Translations under genes and position numbers: made by a program
DNA from: Anaerolineae bacterium
Lineage (GTDB): Bacteria; Chloroflexota; Anaerolineae; J102
Reading direction: 5' to 3'
NCBI GenBank assembly: GCA_027002405.1
Contig: JALWZT010000360.1
Coordinates: 1 to 32,216, forward strand
DNA: 32,216 nt
Notes under the pieces: model-generated
Seen by the model: only the letters and a program-made list of their open reading frames with translations
Databases searched by the model: none
What the model was told of the DNA's origin: nothing
Shown here: piece by piece, positions 1 to 7,647 of the stretch
Layout of the letters: each line of letters opens with the position of its first letter
Position numbering within the stretch: position 1 is the stretch's first letter

Positions 1-35
1 ACCAACGCCCTATCCACTTTGGATGCCTTTCATCC

Positions 36-63
36 AGTATACCACAAAATCCGGCCTTGTCAA
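36..63 (-). promoter_or_regulatory. Strong sigma70-type promoter reading off the left edge
   Basis: On the minus strand a perfect -35 box TTGACA (63 to 58) is followed after 16 nt by TATACT (41 to 36). Transcription would start near position 29 and leave the window. The ATG just downstream opens only a 7-codon frame, so the real product (protein or stable RNA) must lie beyond the edge. Box quality is seen in the sequence; activity is inferred. Confidence 0.6.
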
Positions 64-96
64 CCCCCCTGCGGCATGGGACCTGAAATGGGAACG

Positions 97-460
97 CAGG
101 TTGCAGGTTTGCAAGTCGCAAGTGGCAAGTGGCAAGTGGCAGGTGGAGAGAACGCAGATTTGCGCAGATGCGACGCAGATTGACGCGGATAATCTTTCAC
201 CACAAAAGACACAAAGAGCACAAAGGCACCAAGAAACAGCCACCCCACTGAACACTGAATACTAAACACTGGATGCCTGATCCCTGACTCCCCTGCGGAA
301 AGGATACTCACCGCAGAGAACGCAGAGGGCGCGGAGTCAACTGAACACTGATTACTGATAACTGATCACTGATTACTTCTGCTCGCGCCTTCGCGTGAGC
401 TATCTCTCGGAACCGCGCCGGATGACCTCGGTTACTAGCCCCCCACCCCCAGGGGCGCGG
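97..460. repeat. Intergenic repeat block: heptamer arrays and a decayed composite repeat
   Basis: There is no credible gene between the left-edge promoter and the permease. The block holds tandem 7-bp units of the GCAAGTG type (about 110-150), a GCAGATT/GCGCAGAT stretch (about 153-190), an ACAAAG stretch (about 203-230), and an array of (N)ACTGAT heptamers (about 340-377). It ends with a degenerate copy of the hairpin module found elsewhere (about 400-460, recognisable by GCGCCGGATGA and CCCCAGGGGCGC). ORFs called here are repeat translations. Confidence 0.7.
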
Positions 461-500
461 TTTCTCCATGTTCATCATGGCGTTGGGAAAGGGGAGACGC

Positions 501-1292
501 TCAGTGGAAGGCCATGTAGAGCATACGCGCAGCCGAAACGACCACCACCACCAGCAGGAGCCGATACACCCATATCTGGGCCCAGGTTTTGGTGGCGAAC
601 TTCACCGCGGCCCACGCCCCTACCACATTCCCTATGGCCAGGATCAATCCCAACACCCATGCCACCTGGCCATTGTGCAAAAATACAAAAAACGCGAACA
701 CATTGAAAGCCAAAACCAAAAGGGCTTTGATGGCATTGGCATGGATTAAATCATGGCCCACCCCCATGACCAGCCCGACCAACAAGAAGATGCCCACCCC
801 GGCCTGAATAAAGCCCCCATACAGGCCGATGAAGAAAAACGCGAGGAGTAGCCCTGCCCAGGTCAGCCAGGTTTCTCGGCTGGGCTGCCGGGCCCCTTCC
901 TGACGACCGACCAACCATCGCTTGGGCTTGAGGATGATCAGGAAAAAGGTCAGGATGAGCATCCCGGCGATGGCGAGCCGCATGGCCCGCTCATCCAGGT
1001 TCACCGCGATCTGGGCGCCAAGCACCCCTCCAACGATAGTGGGTGCGAGGAGAATCAACGCTTCCCGCCAATGAAGATATCCCTGCCGATGAAAACTTTC
1101 GGTGCTAACTCCGGTTTGCAACAAAACCCCAATCCGGTTGGTGCCATTGGCCACATTCGCCGGCAGGCCCAAAAAGACCAGCAAGGGAAGGGTAATGGCG
1201 CTGCCACTGCCGGCCAGGGTGTTGATAAACCCGGCCAGAAAGCCAGCACCAATGACGGCAACTATCATGAAAGGTGTCAGTTCTGGATGCAT
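501..1292 (-). CDS. TSUP-family permease (TauE/SafE type)
   Basis: A 263-residue polytopic membrane protein of the TSUP family, whose members move sulfite, sulfonates, sulfolactate or other small organic anions across the inner membrane. The N-terminal repeat carries the family hallmark GFINTLAGSGSAITLPLL (residues about 21-38) followed by ANVANGTNRIGVLLQ. A second half with several hydrophobic helices (about 140-255) gives the usual duplicated layout. The start is supported by GGAGTGAT ending a few bases before ATG. The substrate cannot be told from sequence, and no sulfur-oxidation or taurine genes lie nearby. It stands alone between two repeat blocks, so it is probably monocistronic. Confidence 0.88.
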   Translation of the reverse strand: MHPELTPFMIVAVIGAGFLAGFINTLAGSGSAITLPLLVFLGLPANVANGTNRIGVLLQTGVSTESFHRQGYLHWREALILLAPTIVGGVLGAQIAVNLDERAMRLAIAGMLILTFFLIILKPKRWLVGRQEGARQPSRETWLTWAGLLLAFFFIGLYGGFIQAGVGIFLLVGLVMGVGHDLIHANAIKALLVLAFNVFAFFVFLHNGQVAWVLGLILAIGNVVGAWAAVKFATKTWAQIWVYRLLLVVVVVSAARMLYMAFH

Positions 1293-1335
1293 GGGATCAC
1301 TCCATTTGGTGCCTGGCCCAACGTGGACCTGACGG

Positions 1336-1578
1336 TCTCAATCCTAATCCTGATCCGAATCCTATTTTCAAAGCAGTCATCACGAACGGCAGTTCGCCGA
1401 TACCAAGGAAAACGCCTCGCGGCCAGGCTGGCGGGCCGTGAAACGTGATGCGTGATGCGTAATGACCTCACGTTTCACGTTTCACGCATCACGCCCGTTG
1501 TCGCCTCGCTCAACGCTGCCCTGGCGATCCTCAATCCTAATCCTGATCCGAATCCTATTTACAAAGCAGACGAAAAGG
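1336..1578 (+). repeat. Second composite repeat family (AATCCT array, CGCCTCGCGGCC module, inverted GCGTGAT/ACGTTTC heptamers)
   Basis: An AATCCT/GATCCG hexamer array leads into an ACGGCAGTTCGCCGATA...AACGCCTCGCGGCCAGGC segment. It is followed by GCGTGAT heptamers facing ACGTTTC and ACGCATC heptamers across a short spacer, then a second AATCCT array. Related copies occur at about 7030-7165, 27560-27790 and 27800-27960 (the last two inverted). No gene is supported here. Confidence 0.75.
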
Positions 1579-1631
1579 GGAACGCTGATTTGCGCCGATG
1601 CTTCGCAACGCAGATTTTCGCAGATATTCGT

Positions 1632-1765
1632 CATGCTGAGCGACCGGAGGGAGCGAAAGCCTGCCCTGAGGAATCGAAGGGCATCTAGCGAGCGAAGCGA
1701 GCGCCATGCGGTGGTTTTTTGCGCTTCGCTAGATTCCTCGGTCGCTACGCTCCCTCGGAATGACG
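1632..1765. repeat. Imperfect long inverted repeat (AGCGACCGGAGGGAGCGA type)
   Basis: The left arm, beginning GTCATGCTGAGCGACC and containing GGAGGGAGCG, is mirrored by a right arm ending CGCTCCCTCGGAATGAC. Inside it a shorter pair, TCTAGCGAGCGAAGCG and CGCTTCGCTAGA, repeats the symmetry. The whole could fold as one long hairpin. No ORF in it looks genuine. Elements of this GAGCGAAGCGAGC style are common non-coding repeats in bacterial genomes; assignment to a mobile family is not possible from one copy. Confidence 0.6.
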
Positions 1766-1778
1766 TCTCAAGACTCTA

Positions 1779-2017
1779 TTTACGGAACAGCCGACCGAAG
1801 TGGCGTCTGCCACGCTCGCCCGCCCGGCGATGAAGTCGCCGGGCTATAAAACGGCGCCGGATAATTCCGGCTAGCCCCGCAGGGGCGCTGTTTCTAGCCT
1901 TGGCGCTCCTGAACACTGAACACTGATTACTGATGACTGATCACTGATTACTCGTACTCGCGCCTAACCTCGGTCTAACAATCCTCAATCCTAATCCTGA
2001 TCCTGTTTACGGAACAG
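1779..2017 (+). repeat. Composite intergenic repeat, copy A
   Basis: It is bounded at both ends by TTTACGGAACAG. The order inside is a GCCGACCGAAGTGGCGTCTG segment; hairpin 1 (CCCGGCGA, 5 nt, TCGCCGGG); hairpin 2 (GCCGGATAATTCCGGC); hairpin 3 (GCCCCGCAGGGGC); GTTTCTAGCC; ACTGAT heptamers; CTCGCGCCTAACCTCGG; and the AATCCT hexamer array. The right end overlaps the last codons and stop of selB. Confidence 0.8.
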
Positions 2018-3898
2018 CAGAACACGATAATCACCCTCCCGACGCGTGATGCGCTCTCGATCCAGATGCTCGAGGAAGGCTAAGATGTATTTGCGACTGG
2101 CGCCGAAGAGATCGCGGCATTGCGCCACAGTGATGCGCCCATGTTCTTGCAGATAAGCCCGGGTGCGAGCCAACATGGACTCGTAGGTTTCTCGCAGAAA
2201 GAGGACATCTTCGCTCAAGCGGATAAGAATCCCCCGTTGAATCAGCGCGGAAAGGGTCTCTTCATCCACCAGGGTCAAGGCCTGCTTGACGGTAGGGGGG
2301 GTGTAGGGTTGAGCTCGGAATTGGGCCAACAAGGCATCCGCGCCTTGTTGCTGCCTGGGCGAAAATTGGGGCTGAAAGGAGGCCAGCGCCAGATAACCCC
2401 GGTCCTTTCGCAAGACACCCTCGGCCAGGGCCCGAGTGACCAGCGCGTTGAAGACCCGCACGCTCCAGCCCGTGCGTGGTTGAAGACGACTTTTGAACTC
2501 CTCGCGCGGGGCCCCCAACCAGGCCGGATGCTCCTGGTGGTAGCGCTGCAACACCCGCACCATGCGCTCGCGGAGGCGTTCCCAGGCCGCATCGTTCATC
2601 AAGACCTGCAAATCCGACGCCAGATACCAGGCCCGCCCCGAATCCATCAGGGCCTGCTGGGCCCGGGCCACTTGCTCGGGAGTCAACTGCAAGGCTTCCT
2701 CAAGTTCCCGAGGGGTAATAGGCCCCCATCGGGCGATGAAATGGTCCACCAATTCCACAGGATCGTTCCGTAGGAAAACCTGAAATTGATGGAAGAGCCG
2801 GGGGTCTCGGCGCTTATGGCGGCGCCGCGGGCCTGGGTCAACAATGACACCGCCGCCCAAGGTGGCGCTGGGGGAAGGTCGCCGGATGAGAAACCGATCG
2901 CCTCGGCGCATGGCGACCGGGTGTCGGAGTTCGATTTGGGCCCAGGTCTCATCCCCGGGCAGCAACTCATCCTCCTCCAACAGGCGTAAGCGGCCCAGGG
3001 TCTCTGCCGAACCGGTGTGGAAAGTGACCTCCATGTTGTGCCGCAAGATGGTAGGGGCATCTTCCCAGGCCCGCAAACGCACATCCACCCGTTTGGAACT
3101 TTTGACCCATCCGGACAGGGTGAGGACCTGACCCCGGTAAAGTTGTTTGGGATGCACGCCGGTCAGGTTCACAGCCACCCGAGAGCCCGGCCAGGCTTGC
3201 TGAATGCTCTGCTTATGGGATTGCAACCCTCGAATGCGCGCCTTAAGCCCGCCGGGTTCGATGAGGACCTCCTGCCCCCCATGCAAGGTGCCTTCCTTCA
3301 GGGTGCCAGTCACCACCGTTCCAAACCCGGCCATACTGAAAGCCCGGTCGATAAAAAGCCGGGGCGGCGCATCTGTGGGATGAGGTGGGGCCTGAGCCAG
3401 CACCTGCTCCAGAGCCTTGAGAAGGTCCTCCAGCCCCTCGCCCGTATACGCCGAGACAGGGATAATGGGCGCCTGGGCCAAAACAGTCCCTTCCAGCTCC
3501 TGACGGATATCCTCTTCCACCAGGGCCAGCCAGGCCTCATCCTCCACCAGATCGATTTTGGTCATTGCCACCACCCCCAGCGGCGCTTCCAGCAGGTCCA
3601 AGACAGCCAGATGCTCATGAGTCTGGGGCATGACCCCCTCATCCGCGGCCACCACCAACAGGGCTGCATCGACCGCACCGACCCCCGCGACCATGTTTTT
3701 GATGAAATCGATATGGCCGGGCACATCCACAATGCCTACGGGCTCCCCATTGGGCAGGGTCAGCCAGGCAAACCCCAAATCAATGGTCATGCCCCGGGCT
3801 TTTTCTTCGGCCAGGCGGTCGGGGTCGATCCCTGTCAGGGCCTGGATGAGGGTGGATTTGCCATGATCGACATGGCCGGCAGTGGCGATAACCTTCAT
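1991..3898 (-). CDS. selB: Selenocysteine-specific translation elongation factor SelB
   Basis: A 635-residue translational GTPase that delivers selenocysteyl-tRNA(Sec) to the ribosome at UGA codons marked by a SECIS element. The G domain shows G1 GHVDHGKS (8-15), a switch segment with GMTIDLGFAW, G3 DVPGH and G4 TKID. EF-Tu-like beta-barrel domains follow (about 175-350), then winged-helix repeats (about 390-630) that in SelB bind SECIS RNA. Length matches the bacterial family (about 615-640). ATG lies 3 nt after the ndk stop, so the two are co-transcribed and probably coupled; no separate Shine-Dalgarno is obvious. The last codons and TAG stop fall inside a dispersed repeat. No selA, selD or tRNA-Sec gene is in the window. 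Confidence 0.95.
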   Translation of the reverse strand: MKVIATAGHVDHGKSTLIQALTGIDPDRLAEEKARGMTIDLGFAWLTLPNGEPVGIVDVPGHIDFIKNMVAGVGAVDAALLVVAADEGVMPQTHEHLAVLDLLEAPLGVVAMTKIDLVEDEAWLALVEEDIRQELEGTVLAQAPIIPVSAYTGEGLEDLLKALEQVLAQAPPHPTDAPPRLFIDRAFSMAGFGTVVTGTLKEGTLHGGQEVLIEPGGLKARIRGLQSHKQSIQQAWPGSRVAVNLTGVHPKQLYRGQVLTLSGWVKSSKRVDVRLRAWEDAPTILRHNMEVTFHTGSAETLGRLRLLEEDELLPGDETWAQIELRHPVAMRRGDRFLIRRPSPSATLGGGVIVDPGPRRRHKRRDPRLFHQFQVFLRNDPVELVDHFIARWGPITPRELEEALQLTPEQVARAQQALMDSGRAWYLASDLQVLMNDAAWERLRERMVRVLQRYHQEHPAWLGAPREEFKSRLQPRTGWSVRVFNALVTRALAEGVLRKDRGYLALASFQPQFSPRQQQGADALLAQFRAQPYTPPTVKQALTLVDEETLSALIQRGILIRLSEDVLFLRETYESMLARTRAYLQEHGRITVAQCRDLFGASRKYILAFLEHLDRERITRREGDYRVLLFRKQDQD

Positions 3899-3901
3899 TG
3901 T

Positions 3902-4348
3902 TTATTCAAAAATCCAGCGGTCCACATCCCGATCCCAGGAGGGGATCTCATCGCCAAACCAAAGACCGATTTCAAAAGCCGCGGTTTCAGGGCCATCAGA
4001 ACCATGGACCAGATTGCGTCCGATCTCCAGGCCAAAATCCGCGCGAATGGAGCCGGGCGCGGCATCCACAGGATTGGTCGCGCCCATGGTGTTCCGGGCC
4101 GCCTGGATCGCATGGGTCCCTTCCAAAACCATGGCCACCACCGGGCCCGAGGTGATGTATGCGATCAGGCCAGGATAAAAGGGGCGCTCTTTGTGCACTT
4201 CGTAATGTTTCTCCGCCAGTTCACGAGACACATGAACTAGCTTCATCGCCACGATTTTGAGGCCGCGACGCTCGAATCGTTGGATGATTTCTCCAACCAG
4301 GCCGCGCTGCACCGCGTCCGGTTTAATCATGACAAATGTGCGTTCCAT
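3902..4348 (-). CDS. ndk: Nucleoside diphosphate kinase
   Basis: A 148-residue enzyme that transfers the gamma phosphate of ATP to NDPs through a phosphohistidine, balancing cytosolic NTP and dNTP pools. It begins [16 protein letters not shown] with the nucleotide-binding Lys (K9). The catalytic His is in [13 protein letters not shown] (H115). Size is typical (140-150 residues). I chose the ATG at 4348 because AAGGAG sits 7 nt upstream and the family starts there; an upstream in-frame ATG at 4384 would add 12 atypical residues. It is followed directly by selB and preceded 69 nt upstream by a TPR gene in the same direction. Confidence 0.96.
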   Translation of the reverse strand: MERTFVMIKPDAVQRGLVGEIIQRFERRGLKIVAMKLVHVSRELAEKHYEVHKERPFYPGLIAYITSGPVVAMVLEGTHAIQAARNTMGATNPVDAAPGSIRADFGLEIGRNLVHGSDGPETAAFEIGLWFGDEIPSWDRDVDRWIFE

Positions 4349-4417
4349 AGTAAGCTCCTTGTTTTTGGGAATAATTTCCCCCATTTTGCCACAACTTTCC
4401 CCGAATCCCCTAGTTTC

Positions 4418-5164
4418 TCAGGCTTCTGCCGTCTCCTCCGGCCATGGGGGCAGGGTGGCGGGTTGGTCGAAAAATGCAGCCAGGGTCTGGGGTGCAAACC
4501 AACGCTGGCTGTAGTCACCTGTGGGGTCCAGTCCCCGGACTATTCGCCTATGACGGCGCGCGTGAATCCATTCCCCTTCCAATTGGGCATCGCTGAGCAG
4601 CAAAAGCAGGTGGGCTTTCAAACTGTAGGGCAATTCTTGCAACACGAACTGGGCCACCGTCTGCACGGCTTGAAAGTGCCCCAAATGGTAGAGGGCCTGA
4701 GCCAACCCCAAAGCCGCGTCCATCCTTTCGGGTGTTTGTGTGTACCCCTGATAAAAATACTGATAGGCTTGAGGCCAATCCCCCGCCTGGGCGGCCGCGT
4801 GAGCCCGGGCCAGGAAAGAAGCGCCAGCAGGGACTTCGGCACTGCGAGCGGCCCATAAATCCCGAGCATAGGCCTGGGCGATTTCCATTTCGCGCGTCAG
4901 GCCCAGGGCCTGGGCTGCCTGATGAAACCCTCGCCACATGGCCGCGTTCTCGGGGTCTGCGCTCAAGGCCCGCTGCAGCAAATCCACGCTATCCTCCGGG
5001 CGTCCGGCCTCTAGCGCGGCCAACCCCAGTTGCTGATACGTGAGAAGATGGCGCGGGTAATGACGCAGAATATGTCGCCCTAAAGCGAATCCTGCGTCAT
5101 AGTCCCGTGCTTCGAGCAATTGGGCCAGACGTTGGCTGAGTGCGGCCAAAGGAACAAAGGGCAT
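4418..5164 (-). CDS. Tetratricopeptide-repeat protein
   Basis: A 248-residue, helix-rich, Ala/Leu/Gln-rich protein without signal peptide or membrane segment. Degenerate 34-residue TPR-like units run from about residue 20 to 190, recognisable by patterns such as LLTYQQLGLAALEAGRPEDSV and a following LQRALSADPENAAMWRGF. A later pair surrounds DAALGLAQALYHLGHFQAV. TPR arrays act as protein-protein scaffolds, and no catalytic domain is visible. It sits inside the minus-strand run from the FtsK-like gene to selB. Partner and role are unknown. The start ATG has no strong Shine-Dalgarno, so it could be slightly misplaced. Confidence 0.8.
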   Translation of the reverse strand: MPFVPLAALSQRLAQLLEARDYDAGFALGRHILRHYPRHLLTYQQLGLAALEAGRPEDSVDLLQRALSADPENAAMWRGFHQAAQALGLTREMEIAQAYARDLWAARSAEVPAGASFLARAHAAAQAGDWPQAYQYFYQGYTQTPERMDAALGLAQALYHLGHFQAVQTVAQFVLQELPYSLKAHLLLLLSDAQLEGEWIHARRHRRIVRGLDPTGDYSQRWFAPQTLAAFFDQPATLPPWPEETAEA

Positions 5165-5209
5165 GCCCCATCTTACCCAAAAAATGGGCGAATGAGCAAA
5201 TGGCTTTAT

Positions 5210-5491
5210 TCAAGCAGCGATGCGCCGGGCCAGGCGCTCCATGGCCAGCCCCAGGCGGGTGCGCCATGAGGCCCGGGTCAAACGCCATTGGTCCAGATTT
5301 CGATCCCACTGCAGGCAAAAAGTGCGGCCCCGACTCCGTACCTGATAAATCCGTATGCCACGCTGAACACCCTGCGGCCGGCGCCGTATCCGCACAATAG
5401 CCTCGATGGGATAAACCCGCCCCTGCCATCGAAAACGACTGGGCGCGCCAAAACGATTGGTGTAGACAACAATAGGTTCGGTCATCATCAT
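5210..5491 (-). CDS. Small conserved-looking protein, DUF6504-like
   Basis: A 93-residue basic, Arg- and Trp-rich protein with no membrane segment. The central pattern G-x-P-x-R-F-x-W-x-G-R-x-Y-P-I-E followed by ...Y-x-V-x-S-x-G-R-T-F-x-L-x-W-D resembles the DUF6504 type of small beta-rich proteins, recalled from pattern only. Such proteins have no established function; the many Arg residues would suit nucleic acid binding, which is inference. An AGGA motif precedes a run of three ATG codons, so the exact start could be any of the three. It lies 21 nt downstream of a small membrane protein gene and 45 nt upstream of the TPR gene. Confidence 0.65.
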   Translation of the reverse strand: MMMTEPIVVYTNRFGAPSRFRWQGRVYPIEAIVRIRRRPQGVQRGIRIYQVRSRGRTFCLQWDRNLDQWRLTRASWRTRLGLAMERLARRIAA

Positions 5492-5512
5492 GATTCCTGG
5501 AAAAAGTGCGGA

Positions 5513-5911
5513 TCATCCCGCGGCAACCCAATCTTCGTCACTCACTTCCACCTGATCATTTTCCTCATACCCCATCAGGCGGAAACGTCGTGGCATGGTT
5601 TGGGTAGGCGGGGGAAGCATGGACTGCTGAGGTTGGGATGTGGGTGGTTGGGGTTGCATGTACTGAGGAGGCAGCATCCCTCCGCTGACCACAACCACAG
5701 GCGGTTGGGGCTGCTGCTGAGTGGTGGCGGTCATGGCATCCTGGTTTTTCTTTAGCAGATAGCCCACCAGCACGATAGTGGGCAAAACGGCCATCATTCC
5801 CAGCAAAGCGCCCACCAGCAATGAAAGGGCATCCGTGCTGAGGCGGAAGCTGAGGATGGCTGCAAACATCCCCACCAGGATGATGCCGCCAATGGCGAAG
5901 GTTTTCTTCAT
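5513..5911 (-). CDS. Small membrane protein with Pro/Gln-rich tail
   Basis: A 132-residue protein with two hydrophobic helices near the N-terminus (about residues 4-24 and 31-54), separated by a short polar loop. A low-complexity tail follows, rich in Pro and Gln, with runs such as QQQPQPPVVVVSGG and PPQYMQPQPPTSQPQQ. Its acidic end includes EENDQVEVSDEDW. I start it at the ATG at 5911 because AGGAG lies 10 nt upstream; the in-frame ATG at 5920 is only one base from that AGGAG. I do not recognise a family. The tail could be a flexible cytoplasmic or surface extension. It leads the short-gap gene run toward selB. Confidence 0.65.
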   Translation of the reverse strand: MKKTFAIGGIILVGMFAAILSFRLSTDALSLLVGALLGMMAVLPTIVLVGYLLKKNQDAMTATTQQQPQPPVVVVSGGMLPPQYMQPQPPTSQPQQSMLPPPTQTMPRRFRLMGYEENDQVEVSDEDWVAAG

Positions 5912-6012
5912 GATGAACATACTCCTAAAAACACGTTCGGTCTCGAAGCAGGGAACGCAGAACACGTGGTTGCTTCGCAGATTTCCACTGATTACTGATG
6001 ACTGATCACTGA

Positions 6013-7020
6013 TTACTTTCCTCGCGCTTCCAGAAGCAGCCGCCGAATGGTTTGATCCGTCACATACGCAGCCTGGAAGCGTACCATCTCCTGGCGGGCG
6101 ACCAGCAGAAAGTCGCCCCGCCCGCGCAGGCGGTTGGCCCCACTGCCAGCCACGCCCGTGGCTACTTTGGCATCTTCCGGGGTAGCCACAGACCCGACCA
6201 GGCGCACAGGGAGATTGGCCTTGACCATGCCGCCCACAATGGCGGAAGCCGGGCGTTGAGTGGCCAGGATCACATGGATGCCTGCCTCCCGGCCCCGTTG
6301 GGTCAGCCGGGTCAGGGCGGTTTCCACCCGCTTGCCCGCGACCATGCGCAAATCGGCCAGTTCGTCGATGACAATGACAATGGCCGGGCGGTTAAAATGC
6401 ATGCGGTCCCGGCGCTCCATTTCAATCACCAGGCCTTCCAACAATTTGACCGCCTTTTCAGCATCGGTTTCAATAGGGCGAAGCAGGTGGGGCAGGGCAG
6501 CCAGCGCCGCGAAACCTCGCGATTTGGGATCAATAAGGGCCAGACGAAGCTGATAGATGGGGTTGGTCAAGGCCAGGCTCAGCACCATGGTCTTGAGCAA
6601 CATGGTCTTGCCCGAACCGGTGGAACCCGCCACCAACACATGGGCGATGTCTGGACTGCTGATCTTCAACAGCAAGGGGGCGCCTTCTTCATCGACCCCC
6701 AGGATGGCGGTCATGGGGGGCAGGCGTTTGATCCGTTTATAAAGAGCCTCGAAGCGGACCGTGACCGCGTCGGTGCGGGGCACTTCCACGCGGATGGCAT
6801 CCCCCTTTCGATACACCCGGATATCAGGGACCCCCAGGCGCATGGCTACCTCCTCGCGCAAGGCCAATACCTTCTGCACCCGGGTTCCCACGGATGTGGT
6901 GACATCAAAACGAATGAAACGGGGGGTCACCGCACCGCCCCACACCCGACCTTCGATTTTATGGGCGGCCAATACCGATTCGATGATATCGGCCTGACGA
7001 TCGAGCTGGAACTTTTTCAT
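6013..7020 (-). CDS. Short soluble FtsK/SpoIIIE-type ATPase
   Basis: A 335-residue RecA-fold DNA translocase motor. An alpha-domain-like N-terminal part (1-115) precedes Walker A GSTGSGKT (132-139), Walker B IVIVIDELADL (214-224), and the sensor-like TQRGREAGIHVILATQRP expected in FtsK. It ends AAYVTDQTIRRLLLEARGK, where full FtsK would continue into the gamma winged helix. The membrane region and gamma domain are both absent, so it is about 40% of standard FtsK length. Such short versions could pump DNA without KOPS-type guidance; that is inference. I start at 7020 because the longer frame (to 7131) only translates repeat DNA. The stop TAA lies inside an ACTGAT heptamer array. Confidence 0.85.
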   Translation of the reverse strand: MKKFQLDRQADIIESVLAAHKIEGRVWGGAVTPRFIRFDVTTSVGTRVQKVLALREEVAMRLGVPDIRVYRKGDAIRVEVPRTDAVTVRFEALYKRIKRLPPMTAILGVDEEGAPLLLKISSPDIAHVLVAGSTGSGKTMLLKTMVLSLALTNPIYQLRLALIDPKSRGFAALAALPHLLRPIETDAEKAVKLLEGLVIEMERRDRMHFNRPAIVIVIDELADLRMVAGKRVETALTRLTQRGREAGIHVILATQRPASAIVGGMVKANLPVRLVGSVATPEDAKVATGVAGSGANRLRGRGDFLLVARQEMVRFQAAYVTDQTIRRLLLEARGK

Positions 7021-7029
7021 GGCAGGTAC

Positions 7030-7165
7030 TACAAGCAATAGTTCGCCGATACGGACGAAAACGCCTCGCGGCCAGGCTGGCGTGGGAAGCCGAGTTCGTA
7101 ATGCGTAATGCGTGATGCGTAAGGTTATCACGTTTCACGTTTCACGCATCACGCCTGTTGCTGCC
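7030..7165 (+). repeat. Second composite repeat family, copy 2
   Basis: It carries the same AGTTCGCCGATA...AACGCCTCGCGGCCAGGCTGGCG segment as at 1385-1435. GCGTAAT/GCGTGAT heptamers (about 7100-7122) then face ACGTTTC/ACGCATC heptamers (about 7130-7153). It abuts the start codon of the FtsK-like gene, whose over-long ORF call is caused by it. Confidence 0.75.
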
Positions 7166-7213
7166 TCGCCCAACGCGGGCTTCGAGTTGTTTTTGTAAAC
7201 GAACGCAACGCTA

Positions 7214-7521
7214 TTTTCGGAACAGTCACCATGAGCGAGAGCTCACCGCATAACGATGAAAATCAGACATGTGGCGTTGTTTAGCCGACCGGAATGGCGT
7301 CTGCCACGCCCGCCCGGCGATGAAGTCGCCGGGCTATAAAACGGCGCCGGATAATTCCGGCTACTCCCGCAGGGGCGTTGTTTCTAGCCTCGGCGCTACC
7401 GAACACTGAACACTGAAGACTGAACACTGATTACTGATAACTGATCACTGATTACTCGTACTCGCGCCTAACCTCGGCCTGACAATCCTCAATCCTAATC
7501 CTGATCCTATTTTCGGAACAG
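7214..7521 (+). repeat. Composite intergenic repeat, copy B
   Basis: It starts TTTTCGGAACAGTCACCATGAGCG and ends TTTTCGGAACAG. After the GTCACCATGAGCG...CATAACGATGAAAAT module it has the same three hairpins, ACTGAT heptamers, CTCGCGCCTAACCTCGG segment and AATCCT array as copy A. The 7166-7647 gap contains this copy and the aldolase terminator, and no gene. Confidence 0.8.
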
Positions 7522-7591
7522 TACATCCAGACTAGAACATATTTTCCCAAATTGTCAACACTTTTTCCCAACCTGTTATCCCAAAAAACAC

Positions 7592-7618
7592 AAAAAAAGC
7601 GCGGCACATGGCCGCGCT
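7592..7618 (-). terminator. Intrinsic terminator of the aldolase gene
   Basis: Reading minus, AGCGCGGC, a 5-nt loop and GCCGCGCT form an 8-bp GC-rich stem followed by seven T residues. It lies about 30 nt past the fbaB stop codon, the expected place. Confidence 0.85.
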
Positions 7619-7647
7619 GGGAATCCATAGCATGGAAAGGAGGGGAA

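Noticed and set aside
97-460. Possible CRISPR array in the repeat tracts
   Set aside because: Repeat units are 6-7 bp without unique 30-40 bp spacers, and there are no cas genes.
3017-4240. 407-codon plus-strand ORF
   Set aside because: It is antisense to selB and ndk, both with full family motifs, and its translation is low in hydrophobic pattern and rich in His/Pro/Gly, typical of a shadow frame.
7021-7131. N-terminal extension of the FtsK-like protein
   Set aside because: These 37 codons translate heptamer and composite repeat DNA; the family-like sequence begins at the ATG at 7020.
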